From positions 1-34,926 of the forward strand of contig JAUWAU010000049.1 of NCBI GenBank assembly GCA_030601885.1: a stretch of 34,926 bases of DNA, read 5' to 3'. A model generated the notes under the pieces. That model was given only the letters and a program-made list of their open reading frames with translations, was not told the origin of the DNA and ran no database searches. This stretch comes from Armatimonadota bacterium. GTDB lineage: Bacteria; Armatimonadota; Zipacnadia; JAUWAU01. Position numbers and translations under genes: made by a program. Shown piece by piece: positions 23,623 to 32,686 of the stretch. Positions within the stretch are counted from its first letter, which is position 1. Every line of letters starts with the position of its first letter.

Positions 23623-24917
23623 GACTGAGCCCTTCCGGTCAGGACCGGCTCGCCGACCCCGGGCTCGGGAATGCCCAGGGCGCGGTGCACCCAGCGCTCC
23701 GGCACCGGCAGACCAAGCTGGTTGATTGCGACGGCCAGCGTGTCCGCCAGCACCTTGGTATCCACCGATTGGATCAACGCACGACGGAAATGAGGAACGG
23801 GCACGCCGTCGCCGAAGCGGGCGTGTACGAGCGGTGTCAACAACTCCCGCCGAATGGTCTGGCCTTCGTCGGCGATGTCATCAACCAGGAGGTCCTCGCG
23901 GACACGATCGTGGATCTCGGCGGCGGCGCGCGAGCCGCTGTCGCCCACATCGGTTGTCAGGTGTTGACCCAGCCAGAGTATGGTGATCTCTGTATTGCAG
24001 TATTCCTGCAGAGGTTGGTAGGGTTTGTCGCCGCCGCGCGAAGTCTCGACGAACTTCATGTCGATGTTCTTGCTGAACACCGCCACCGCATCCGTCCCCA
24101 GTGACTCGAGCATCTTCAGGAGCTGCTGTTTGTCGGCCTCGGGCGTGCCGGGCTCGAACTGCGCGACGCGCACCGGCATGCCGGCGATCTGCGAATAGAT
24201 CAGCCAGTCCTTGAAGCTCAGGTTCTGGGCGAGATAGAGCAGGACCGAGGCCCGCAGCAGACCGCCCTCGAAGTGCCGGCCCGGCTGTGCGCGCGGCTTG
24301 TGGATTACCCACTTGTAGGGTTGCTCGTCGAGCGGGATGCCGCTGCTCGGTTGCTCCTCGGTCCGAACGTGCAGCCGCCACGGCTCGTGTGGGTCGGCGA
24401 TCAGTCGCGAGTGAGGAACCGGAACGATGTCAACCAGACGTGAGTTGTCCCAAACGAGCTCGGCCAGCGCGATGCCGTGCCCGATCGCGTTGGCAAGATG
24501 GTCCAGCACGTCGCGGAAGCGGTCGAGTGCGAGCAGCGTCTGGCGGCAATAGTCGGCGGCCTGCTCGGCCAAGCGCGTCTGCCCGTTGCCGGTGACGGCC
24601 GGGTCGGGCGTGATCTCCCAATCCAGCCCGGTGAGTGCCAGGCGGCGCGTATTCTCGACGGCAGCCAGCCGCGGCCACTTTTGCAGCATCTCGCTGAACA
24701 GCTCGAACTGCATCTGGGGATAGCCGGCGTCGGCCGCTTGTAGAAACGCCAGGACGCGTGACGGCGTGATCCCCACGCTGGGGTAAGTGCGGGCGCTGTC
24801 GTCGCGCCAGGGCCGAATGACGCGCCGCAGGTCGCCTGAGCGAGGTGACCCACCGGGCAAGAGCGAGCCGAGGGTTCGCAGGAGGGTGGCGATGCGCCGG
24901 CGGGTGTGCTGCAACAC
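23619..24917 (-). CDS. Phage Mu gp29-like portal protein (DUF935)
   Basis: The protein has 432 residues, shorter than Mu gp29 (about 510). It carries DUF935-type sequence through most of its length: ITPSRVLAFLQAADAGYPQM, ENTRRLALTGLDWEITPDPA, a central WVIHKPRAQPGRHFEGGLLR, and QEYCNTEITILWLGQHLTTD. In Mu-like phages this protein forms the dodecameric portal through which DNA enters the head. GTG 24917 is the start, with aaggag 8 bases upstream. No terminase, head, tail or protease gene flanks it; the only partner is the coupled GNAT gene. It is either a prophage remnant or a domesticated gene. Confidence 0.85.
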   Translation of the reverse strand: MLQHTRRRIATLLRTLGSLLPGGSPRSGDLRRVIRPWRDDSARTYPSVGITPSRVLAFLQAADAGYPQMQFELFSEMLQKWPRLAAVENTRRLALTGLDWEITPDPAVTGNGQTRLAEQAADYCRQTLLALDRFRDVLDHLANAIGHGIALAELVWDNSRLVDIVPVPHSRLIADPHEPWRLHVRTEEQPSSGIPLDEQPYKWVIHKPRAQPGRHFEGGLLRASVLLYLAQNLSFKDWLIYSQIAGMPVRVAQFEPGTPEADKQQLLKMLESLGTDAVAVFSKNIDMKFVETSRGGDKPYQPLQEYCNTEITILWLGQHLTTDVGDSGSRAAAEIHDRVREDLLVDDIADEGQTIRRELLTPLVHARFGDGVPVPHFRRALIQSVDTKVLADTLAVAINQLGLPVPERWVHRALGIPEPGVGEPVLTGRAQS

Positions 24918-25252
24918 GGGCGATTCTCCTTCGGTCCGCAGAGGGCGGCGACCCGCTAACGTTCCCGCGGGTGCTGCCGCTCGCGTCCACGCTCAAACCC
25001 TAGCGCGCCAATCTAGAAAATCTATGAGCAGCAGAAGGAATGCCGGCCCCTGTCGCCAATTACCGCCGTTTGACAGCTATTCAGCCCAACACAGATATGG
25101 AAACCACCCCCTCGTTCCACGGCTGTGTCAGCCGTGGGCTTGTGGGTCAGGCCATCAGGCACACGCCACCTGGGCGTGCCAGCTACCCCGCTGGCCCGCT
25201 CTTGGGAACCCGCCGCGCGGCATGGCGAGAGCCAGCCTCTTTTTCGCGCAAC
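24918..25252. other. Spacer between the portal-like and DUF4062 genes
   Basis: About 335 bases without a credible gene. They hold the promoter region of the portal-like gene and a palindromic repeat at 25117-25137. Confidence 0.4.
25117..25137. repeat. Palindromic repeat ccacggct-agccgtgg
   Basis: An 8-bp perfect stem with a 5-base loop (gtgtc). It may serve as the terminator of the DUF4062-TPR gene, but it lacks a U-tract. Confidence 0.45.
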
Positions 25253-27139
25253 TTAATCGCCGGGCGCGTCCGGACGGGATAGATCGTCGAGCAAGCGCTG
25301 CAACTTCTCGACCTCGTGCGGCATGCCGATGCGCTCGAACAGTTCGCGCGCCTTGACCCACAGCTCGCGCGCCTGCTCGCCCTCGCCGCGCGCCTCGAAC
25401 ACGCTCCCAAGATTGCCGCACGCGTTGGCCATGCCCTCCAGGCGGCCAAGCTTCTCTTCGATGGCGAGCGATTTGCGGTACATCTCTTCCGCGCCATCCA
25501 GGTCGCCCCGCGCCTCGAACACGGTCCCGAGGTTGCCGTAGTTGGCGGCCATGCCCTCAAGTCGGCCGAGTTTGTCGTCGATCTCCAGCGCCTTGCGGTG
25601 CATCCGCTCGGCTTCGTCCAGATCGCCACGTGTCTGGCAGATCAGCCCGAGGTTGCCGTAAGAGATGCCTACGCCCTCGAGCCGGCCGAGCTTCTCGTTC
25701 ATCTCCAGCGACTTGCGGAGCATCCGCTCGGCCTCGTGCAGATCGCCACGCGTCTTGTAGATCAAACCGAGGTTGCCGTAGTGGCGGCCGACGCCTTCAA
25801 GGTGCCCGAGCTTCTCGTCGATTTCCAGCGCCTTGCGGTGCGTCTCGTCAGCGCGGTCGAGGTCGCCGCGCGCCTGGTAGATCAGCCCGAGGTTACCGTA
25901 GCTGGTGGCGACCCCTTCGAGATGCCCAAGCCTCTGGGCGATGTCGAGCGCCCTACGGAACATCTCCTCGGCACGGTCGAGGTCGGCGCGCGTCTGGTAG
26001 ATCAGCCCGAGATTGCCGTAGTCGGCAGCCATGCCTTCGAGCCCCCCGAGCTTCTCGTCGATGGCGAGGGCCTTGCGGTGCATTTCCTCGGCCCGGTCGA
26101 GGTCGCCACGCGTCTGGTAGATCAGCCCGAGGTTGCCGTAGTCGCAAGCCATACCTTCAGGCCAGTGGCGCTGCTCGTCGATTTCCAGTGCCTTGCGGTA
26201 CATTTCCTCGCCCCGGTCGAGGTCCCCGCGCGTCAGGAAAACGTTGCCCAGGTTGGTGTAGGCCACCGATATGACCTCCAGGTCGGCCCTCTCCGCGCCG
26301 AGTTCGATCACACGGTCATACATAGCCTCTGCCTGCGCCAGGCGCCCGAGGCGCAGGAGGAACATCCCGTATGCGTTGAACGCATTGGGGTCGTCACCGC
26401 GAGCCACCGCGCGTGCAAGGCAAGCTTCAGCGTCCGTCAGACGGCCCTCGTCCGCCAGCCGTCTGCCTTCTTCGACGAGCTCGCTCCTCGCTGCGGCAAC
26501 GGCAGGGTGATCTTCGTCACGAAGTGTGGGCGTTAGACTTTCCGGCGTCCGGGGCGAGGGAGGGGGTTCCGGGCGCCTAACCTTGGCGTCGGTCCCTTCT
26601 TCATGATCACGCAGCCACTGGGCCAAGTAGCAGCGCAGGCGATCCTTGAACACGTCGATTTCATCGAACGTCTCGAACGTCAGCTCCTTTCCCGATTCGA
26701 GACTCTTCTTGAACTCAAGGACCTTCGCAAGCTGCTCACCAGGGTCGCTAACCTGGCGGGGATCAACGGCCTTGAAGAAAACCACTACCTGGCGCATCGG
26801 GAGGTCCGGGTTTCTGAAGCACCCCATCGCGAGGTCGTATTCTTCCTCGGTGCCGGATGTGTACGTCCCGGCGCCTTCCTTTTGCGGCGGGGACCCCCAG
26901 CGGTCCCAGAGTAAAAGCACGAAGTAGTCAGAGCTCCTTACGTCCTCGTTGATGAAGCTCTGAGGGCGCCCCACACCGCCGAGCGTCATTTCCCAGCCGA
27001 CCGGGATGAAGAGGGCGCCGCGTTTCAATGCGTCGGATTCGTTGTAGGCAGTGATGGTTTCATGAAACGCACGGCGCTCGTGTCCCAAGCCGCCAGGGGA
27101 CGCGACAAACACACGGTACGCCTTGATGTCAGAGGCCAT
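25253..27139 (-). CDS. DUF4062 domain protein with kinesin-light-chain-type TPR repeats
   Basis: The protein has 628 residues. Residues ~6-105 form a DUF4062 domain: YRVFVASPGGLGHERRAFHE, LFIPVGWEMTLGG, then DYFVLLLWDRWGSPP. Such domains stand in front of STAND or TPR modules in many bacterial signalling and conflict proteins. After a Pro-rich linker come a divergent TPR pair and eight tandem 40-residue TPRs (unit YGNLGLIYQTRGDLDRAEEM then HRKALAIDEKLGGLEGMAAD). They are nearly identical at DNA level, giving a 120-bp period. TPRs bind partner proteins; no partner is obvious. ATG 27139 has aagggg about 8 bases upstream. A truncated copy of the N-terminal domain precedes it. No NTPase or other effector is visible. 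Confidence 0.85.
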   Translation of the reverse strand: MASDIKAYRVFVASPGGLGHERRAFHETITAYNESDALKRGALFIPVGWEMTLGGVGRPQSFINEDVRSSDYFVLLLWDRWGSPPQKEGAGTYTSGTEEEYDLAMGCFRNPDLPMRQVVVFFKAVDPRQVSDPGEQLAKVLEFKKSLESGKELTFETFDEIDVFKDRLRCYLAQWLRDHEEGTDAKVRRPEPPPSPRTPESLTPTLRDEDHPAVAAARSELVEEGRRLADEGRLTDAEACLARAVARGDDPNAFNAYGMFLLRLGRLAQAEAMYDRVIELGAERADLEVISVAYTNLGNVFLTRGDLDRGEEMYRKALEIDEQRHWPEGMACDYGNLGLIYQTRGDLDRAEEMHRKALAIDEKLGGLEGMAADYGNLGLIYQTRADLDRAEEMFRRALDIAQRLGHLEGVATSYGNLGLIYQARGDLDRADETHRKALEIDEKLGHLEGVGRHYGNLGLIYKTRGDLHEAERMLRKSLEMNEKLGRLEGVGISYGNLGLICQTRGDLDEAERMHRKALEIDDKLGRLEGMAANYGNLGTVFEARGDLDGAEEMYRKSLAIEEKLGRLEGMANACGNLGSVFEARGEGEQARELWVKARELFERIGMPHEVEKLQRLLDDLSRPDAPGD

Positions 27140-27347
27140 CGCCGAATCCCCTTGCGAAGTGTCCAGGGTGCCGCGTCCTGTGGGCAGCGCCGAGTGCCTC
27201 CTCCCATCCGACCGGGACGAACTCGACGCCGGCTCCATCGCCGAAGCCGAGGTTGAGCAAGTCGACCTGATCCTTGAACGCCCGGCGCTCAATGGCGAGG
27301 TCGCTGGGGGAGGCGATGAAGACCTTGATTCTCCGCTTGTCGGACAT
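27129..27347 (-). pseudogene. Truncated second copy of the DUF4062 N-terminus
   Basis: From ATG 27347 the frame reads MSDKRRIKVFIASPSDLAIE, then RRAFKDQVDLL and FVPVGWEEALG. This aligns with residues ~1-54 of the intact neighbour (YRVFVASPGGLGHERRAFHE; LFIPVGWEMTLG). Homology then stops and the frame ends in unrelated sequence overlapping the start of the intact gene by 11 bases. It looks like the head of a tandem paralogue whose body was lost by recombination. If translated, it would give a 72-residue peptide. Confidence 0.75.
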
Positions 27348-27446
27348 CGCAGAAAGTATAGCAACATTTGCAGTAAGAGGTAACCCCAACCTGCCTACTG
27401 GCGCTGGATGACGCCTGAGCGTCAGGAAAGTCGGTAACGTCCGGAT

Positions 27447-27546
27447 GTCATTCCGACCGTGTCCGCCGATGGCGGACACGCGGAGGAATCTGGCTCAATC
27501 GCGCGAGCGAGGCCAGATTCCTCGGCGCGTCGCTTCTCGGAATGAC
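27447..27546. repeat. 100-bp compound palindromic element
   Basis: Outer arms gtcattccga (27447-27456) and tcggaatgac (27537-27546) are perfect complements. Inside lie two hairpins: cgtgtccgcc-gat-ggcggacacg (27458-27480), and gaggaatctggc (27483-27494) paired with gccagattcctc (27512-27523). Together they fold into a branched cruciform. I recall the gtcattccga / gaggaatctgg words as part of a repeat found in many environmental genomes. It lies 22 bp from the queC stop. Confidence 0.8.
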
Positions 27547-27568
27547 GCGCTACCCACGCAAGTGACGC

Positions 27569-28261
27569 TCACCCCTGGATGTACGGCGCTGGATCGGTCA
27601 GGCCCAGCTTGGCGAAGGCGGCCAGGCGCAGTTGGCAACTGTCGCAGTGGCCGCAGGCGCGGCCGACGGCGTCAGGGTCGTAGCAGCTCCGCGTCAGGGC
27701 ATAGTCAACGCCCAGCGCGCGGCCGCGGCGGATGATCTCGACCTTCGTGAGCTTGATGAGCGGGGTATGGATGCGCACCGGCCGCCCGGTGACGGCAGCC
27801 TTCGTCCCCAGGTTGGCCATCCGCTCGAACGCGGCGATGTACTCCGGGCGGCAATCGGGATACCCGCTGTAATCCACCGCGTTCACGCCGATGAAGATGT
27901 CTTGCGCACCGCGCACTTCCGCGAACGCGAGGGCGTACGAGAGGAAGATCGTGTTGCGGGCGGGGACGTAAGTGACGGGGATCTCGTCGCCGGCGGTGGG
28001 ATCACGGTCTTTGGGCACCTCGATATCGTCGGTCAGGGCCGACCCGCCGAACACGCGCGGATCGATATCCACGATCCGATGCTCGCGCACCTGTGCGGCC
28101 GCGGCGACCTCCCGGGCGGCCTCCAGTTCGACGGCATGTCGCTGGCCGTAGCGAAAGCTCAGGGCTAACGCGTCAAATCCGTCCGCCTGAGCGATGGCCA
28201 GCACGGTGGCGCTGTCCAGCCCACCTGAGAGCAGCACGATGGCAGGGTTTGGTTGGGCCAT
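27569..28261 (-). CDS. queC: 7-cyano-7-deazaguanine synthase
   Basis: The enzyme converts 7-carboxy-7-deazaguanine to preQ0 with ATP and ammonia, a step in queuosine synthesis. The protein has 230 residues, the usual length. The PP-loop SGGLDS is at residues 12-17. The zinc site is made of Cys193, Cys203, Cys206 and Cys209 (SCYDPDAVGRACGHCDSC). Other family blocks are YVPARNTIFLSYAL and IGVNAVDYSGYPDCRPEYI. No other queuosine gene is nearby, and I see no preQ1 riboswitch in the 300 bases upstream. The ribosome site is weak. Confidence 0.96.
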   Translation of the reverse strand: MAQPNPAIVLLSGGLDSATVLAIAQADGFDALALSFRYGQRHAVELEAAREVAAAAQVREHRIVDIDPRVFGGSALTDDIEVPKDRDPTAGDEIPVTYVPARNTIFLSYALAFAEVRGAQDIFIGVNAVDYSGYPDCRPEYIAAFERMANLGTKAAVTGRPVRIHTPLIKLTKVEIIRRGRALGVDYALTRSCYDPDAVGRACGHCDSCQLRLAAFAKLGLTDPAPYIQG

Positions 28262-28628
28262 GCGGTCAGTCTACAAGATCTGCACAGGGGTAAGAAGCGG
28301 GTGGTCGCGGACAGTGCTGCGTGCGGCGGACTGCGCGGGCTGAAGCCTGCGGCTCTTTGCGGCCGGTGACAGGCGGTCGGTCTCATAAGACAGCCGCCTC
28401 GAGGAACGCAGCCGCCGGGGTGCCCGCTATTCGTCCCCAATCTCCCAAACGTTTTGTAGGCTTGACTAGTGTGCGGCCCAAACGTGGCCCGCGGCGCTCG
28501 GAGAGCATCCGCTGGTTCCACAGCGGCCGGGGCTGGGCCGTCCTGCGCGGCACCGCGTGGGCCGATCGAGGGATAGACGCGGAGAATCGTGCCGTGAACA
28601 CAGGGGCATGAATAGCGGAGTGTCTGAG
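28262..28628. other. Spacer between queC and the 143-residue gene
   Basis: About 367 bases with a dispersed palindrome at 28333-28358 and several weak open frames. I see no supported gene and no clear promoter. Confidence 0.4.
28333..28358 (-). repeat. Dispersed palindromic repeat, copy 1
   Basis: On the minus strand it begins aaagagccgcaggcttcagc. It matches 34683-34708 at 25 of 26 bases in the opposite orientation. The centre is a near-palindrome (gcgggctgaagcctgc). Confidence 0.7.
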
Positions 28629-29060
28629 ATGTCTGATGACTGGAAGCGCTCGTTTATCGAGAAGCTGGACAAGGTCCGTGAGAATTGGGTGGAGCAATTC
28701 GAAGAGGCATTGCAGGACTCGGTGGTGCCGGCCTTCGACGAGTTGGCGGAGTTTCTGCGCGACCACGGGTTCCGCATGTCCGCCCCGGCACGCGACGGGG
28801 ACCGCCGCTCGTTCAAGTTCGAGCTGACCGAAGAGACCTACCTGTTGATGATCTTTCGGTTCGCGGGGGCGGGCAGCTTCGAGTTGCGCAGCGAGTCACG
28901 TGTTTCGAAAGCCGAGCCCTCGTCCGAGTGCGTCGTCGCGCGCCTGGCCGACCTCGACCAAGCCTGTGCGCGGGAGTTCTTCCAGACCGCGCTCGACACC
29001 TTCGTGAACTCGCTGTGTGGCAAGTCCGCCCAACCGGCTGAGGAACTCGCTGCGGTCTAG
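28629..29060 (+). CDS. Hypothetical protein, 143 residues
   Basis: The protein begins MSDDWKRSFIEKLDKVRENW. The N-terminal 45 residues form amphipathic helices, followed by a beta-rich part (FKFELTEETYLLMIFRFAGA; SFELRSESRV) and a C-terminal helix (CAREFFQTALDTFVNSLCG). No signal peptide, no recognised family. ATG 28629 is chosen because ggag lies 8 bases upstream; ATG 28608 in the same frame has its purine run too close. It stands alone and converges on the DUF1015 gene. Confidence 0.7.
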   Translation: MSDDWKRSFIEKLDKVRENWVEQFEEALQDSVVPAFDELAEFLRDHGFRMSAPARDGDRRSFKFELTEETYLLMIFRFAGAGSFELRSESRVSKAEPSSECVVARLADLDQACAREFFQTALDTFVNSLCGKSAQPAEELAAV

Positions 29061-29192
29061 CAGACCGTCGAGAACCCGCCGCGCCGGAGCTCTGCGTCCG
29101 GCAAAACGCCTCTGCGGGCCGTATACGTCAGAGCCGCAAGCCCGACGCTGCGGCCCCGGCAAGCCCACGCTCACCGGCTGCGCAAGCGCCGC

Positions 29193-30485
29193 TCACTGCG
29201 TCAGCGGGTTGATCACCAGCCCGCTGGCCAGCTTCGGATAGAAATACGTGCTCTTCTGCGGCATCAAGTCGCTGGCCTCGCAGACGCCGCGCAGCTCCTC
29301 CATCGTCGTCGCCTGCATCAGGAACGCCGTGCCGTTCGTCTGGTCGGCTTCACCGATCGCCGCGGCCGCGGACTTGACGTAGCGAACCGCCGGACTGGTC
29401 GCGCTACAGAGCTTGGGCGTCACCGTGCGATCTAGTAAGTACGCGTGCAGGAAGGCCAGGCCCAGCGCCCGCCACGCCGCACTGCGATCCGGCTCAAGGT
29501 CATCGAGGATGCCGCGCTGCCTCGGTCGGAGGGCAAAATAGCCCCGGCCGTTGGCTATATAGACCGCGACCGCCTGCGGGCCGAGGGGCTCCAGTTGCCG
29601 GACGACCTCCTCGGGGTTGCCCGCTTCCAGGGGCAGCACCTCCACTCGTTCGTCCGCCTCGAACATATCTGCGGCAACGGCCACACCCGGTAACACGCGG
29701 TGGGTGGGCAGGATCAGCAGACCCGGGTCCTCCATCGCGCAGAACACGCAGAGGACGAAATTCGCCGGATGGTCGTCGGGCAACGCCCCTTCCTGCCCGA
29801 TCAGCCAGTCGCGGTACATCATCCCCGTGCTGTAGCGGTGGTGCCCGTCGGCGATATACGTCGCCTTGGCCCGCACGAACCCCGCGACCTCGTCGATTGT
29901 GGCTGAATCGGCAACCGCCCAAATGCGATTCTCGACGCCGTCCAGCGTTCCGATCGCCAGCGGCTCGGCACCCAGGGCCTGCTCGAGCCGCTGGGCCACT
30001 CTGTTGCCAGCATCCTGGTAAAGCCCGAAGATCGGGCTGAGGTTGGCGCCGGTCGCCTTGGTCAGGCAGAGTCGATCCTCCTTCGGGCCGCCGAACGTCC
30101 GCTCGTGCGGGAAAACGCTGCCGGTCCCGAACGGCTCCAGCCGCAGTCGGGCGAAGAACATCTTCCGCACGTATTTGGTCCCGGCATGTTGGTAATGCTG
30201 GTGGTAGACGTACACAGCCGGCTCGGCATCCCGCACCAGCGTCCCGTCCGCCAACCACGCGTTGAGTTGCCGGCTGGCGGCTGCGTAGGCCTCCTCCGGC
30301 CCGGCGCCTTTGGGGGGCACGTGTGGCAGGTCGATCTTCACGAAGTTCCGCGGGTCGCGTTCGAGCAGAGCCCGCTTGTCCTCGCCGTCCAGCACGTCGT
30401 ACGGAGGTGCCAGCCGCGTTGAGAGGTCCCGACCGGCCGGGATGGTGGCGTAGCGGATCGCCGGAAAAGCTCGGATTTCGCTCAT
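29193..30485 (-). CDS. DUF1015 family protein
   Basis: The protein has 430 residues and is full-length for the DUF1015 family. Signatures are AIRYATIPAGRDLSTRLAPP near the start (where homologues read P-x-x-x-A-P-P-Y-D-V), FPHERTFGGPKEDRL, and the highly conserved YIADGHHRYSTG near residue 214. Cytoplasmic. The biochemical role of bacterial members is not settled to my knowledge, so I give none. The ATG has aggatc about 8 bases upstream. It is divergent from the FG-GAP lipoprotein gene. Confidence 0.88.
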   Translation of the reverse strand: MSEIRAFPAIRYATIPAGRDLSTRLAPPYDVLDGEDKRALLERDPRNFVKIDLPHVPPKGAGPEEAYAAASRQLNAWLADGTLVRDAEPAVYVYHQHYQHAGTKYVRKMFFARLRLEPFGTGSVFPHERTFGGPKEDRLCLTKATGANLSPIFGLYQDAGNRVAQRLEQALGAEPLAIGTLDGVENRIWAVADSATIDEVAGFVRAKATYIADGHHRYSTGMMYRDWLIGQEGALPDDHPANFVLCVFCAMEDPGLLILPTHRVLPGVAVAADMFEADERVEVLPLEAGNPEEVVRQLEPLGPQAVAVYIANGRGYFALRPRQRGILDDLEPDRSAAWRALGLAFLHAYLLDRTVTPKLCSATSPAVRYVKSAAAAIGEADQTNGTAFLMQATTMEELRGVCEASDLMPQKSTYFYPKLASGLVINPLTQ

Positions 30486-30769
30486 GGTCAGGATCCTGTT
30501 CGATTGGAGGGTTCGGCGGCTTGCCCGGCTGACGCCCCGCGGCGCAGCGCGTGGCCCCGTTCAGGGAAACGATTATAAGTCCTTGTCGTTATCTGACTAA
30601 GCGAAGCTCGATCGCGGACGCCATCCCCGCCGCGCCCGCCGCAATATATGGTTGACTGGACACCTGCCAACCAGTAGAGTAGCACATGTGGGGCCGCCTT
30701 GAGGCGGACATCCCCGGAAGTGTGAGCCAAGACGCGTTTTTGTCTTCTACCCGGCGGAGGTGGCAACCC

Positions 30770-32686
30770 ATGTCCATCCAACGAGTTTCCAGATTCTTGC
30801 CGATGGCGGCGATCGCCAGCTTGATGACTATCATGTTGTTCGGTGGTTGTCCAGTTGCCCAGCAGCCCACTACACCCACGGACGACCAGGAGCAGCTCGA
30901 GCCGCCTGACGCGCCCGAGGCCGACGGCGATCTCGATCGTCCCATCCCACCGCCCGACCTCGACGGTGACGACGATCAGGACGATTCCGACGGCGGTGAC
31001 ATCGTTGACGGCGGTGGCGGCGCCGGTGGCGACGAGGGCGACGGTGGTCCCAGCTCCGCCTCGGTCACCGTCGATGAGCCGGCCGGCGACCTGGCCGTCC
31101 GAGGCGATCTCAATAACCCAGTCACAGTAAACGTCGAATTCTCCATCTACGACTCCCAGGGAGCGCTGGTCTCCGTCGAGTTCGTGGTCGTACGCGATGA
31201 CGACGCCGACCACCAGCCCGACGGCTCCCCCGTACTCGATGAAACCTTGTCCTTCCAGGCCGGGAACAACACCTACAGCTTCGATACTACCAAAGCCCTG
31301 GGCCTGTTGGAGAACGGGTTCGCCCGTCTCCTCGTCGGCATCCGCTACAAGACCGTTGATGGCCAAACGAAGTTCGCTTACGCGCCCGGCTTGCTGAGCA
31401 TCGACGACCAGCCGCCGGCATTCGAGTGGATCTCGCCGAGCCAGGACTTGCTCCTCAACCGCTCGACACAGCTCGACGTGAGTCTGTCCACGACCGATAA
31501 CCGCCCGGTCACCGTCAAGGTCTTGCTCGATCCCGACCAGACGCCCGGCAACGGAGGCGAGTGGACGCTCATTCCCGACACTGATCTCTCAGCCGGCACC
31601 AACGTCGTGTTGGAGAGGACCGTGAACCTCCAGATCTTCCCCGCCGGCAGCTACTACTACTACGTGACCGTCTCCGACGGGATTGAACCAGCGTTCGGCT
31701 TCTACGCCCAGACGCAGGGCAGCCTGAGGAGACTGGGCCTGACCGATCGGCTGATTGGTGACTTCGCCCTTGACCAACTCACCGACAGCAACAAGGGCGC
31801 CATCCTTCAAGGCTTCAACTTCAACGACCTGGCCGGCAGTGCGATCGACACCATCCCCGATTTGAACGGCGACGGCAACGACGAGCTGATCATCGTCTCC
31901 CGCTTCGGCAAGCCCTACTTCATCGAAACCGACGGCGTGGGCTTCGGCGAGGCGTACATGATCTACGGCAGCAGCGGTCGCCTCAGCGGCGTTCAGAAGC
32001 TCAACGCCGTCGGCAGGCCCGGCAACATCCCCGGCCTGGTCTTTCCCGGAATCCGCAATCCCCTGAATACCAAGTATACCGAAGGCCTCTCGGACGTGTG
32101 CGTCGTTCCCGACATGGACGGCGACGACCTGCCCGAGATCGCCTTCTGCTTCCCACGCGTCGAGTCAATCAACCTGGGTGTTAGCCACCCGGCCTTCCAA
32201 CACCCGGAGCTCTTCCCGGACGAGCCCGGAATGGGAGGCTACGAGTACGACGCCATCGACTACATGGGGCCCAGCTGGATTCCCAATAAAGCCCAGTTCG
32301 GCCGCGGCGGAATCGTGCTCGTCTCCAGCCACAACGAGATGCTCACGAATCCCGAGCAGTGGAGTCGCAAGTTCGACCGCGTCCTAGACCTGCACGAAGT
32401 CGGCCAGATGTTCAGTTGGATGACCAGAGCCAGCCTGGCCCCTTACCTCCGTAAGGTCGTGCCCAATGTTCCTTTCCTAGACTGTTTCGACTGCATACCG
32501 CAGGCCCCGGACCCCTGCGTCTGTGAAAGCGAGGACCCGAATGCCGTCATCTGCGAGGAGGGTTGCGGCGATTGCGGCGGCATCGCCGAGAATCCCGAGG
32601 AGACCGAGTATGAGTCGTGGATACAGAACCCGATGACGTCCCCCTTCGGAGGTGTCGCCTGGGACTCGTGGCTGGGAGGTGGGTGA
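30770..32686 (+). pseudogene. FG-GAP lipoprotein, first part up to an in-frame TGA
   Basis: The segment has 638 residues. A signal peptide with lipobox (MTIMLFGGC, Cys near residue 27) is followed by an acidic Asp/Gly/Pro-rich linker, Ig-like beta domains (VDEPAGDLAVRGDLNNPVTV onward), and two FG-GAP calcium loops (DLNGDGNDE near residue 364; DMDGDDLPE near 448). A Cys-rich stretch (CFDCIPQAPDPCVC onward, about 568-605) precedes TGA 32684-32686. The same frame continues open through 34561 with more FG-GAP repeats, so this is one gene of about 1,260 codons interrupted by a single stop. Ggagg lies about 9 bases before the ATG. Likely on the cell surface; ligand unknown. Confidence 0.8.

Noticed and set aside
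25316..26536. Plus-strand open frame of 406 codons with apparent repeats
   Set aside because: The repeats are the antisense of the TPR array; no ribosome site or family sequence.
28262..28400. preQ1 riboswitch ahead of queC
   Set aside because: No preQ1-type hairpin with an A-rich tail next to the ribosome site is visible on the minus strand.
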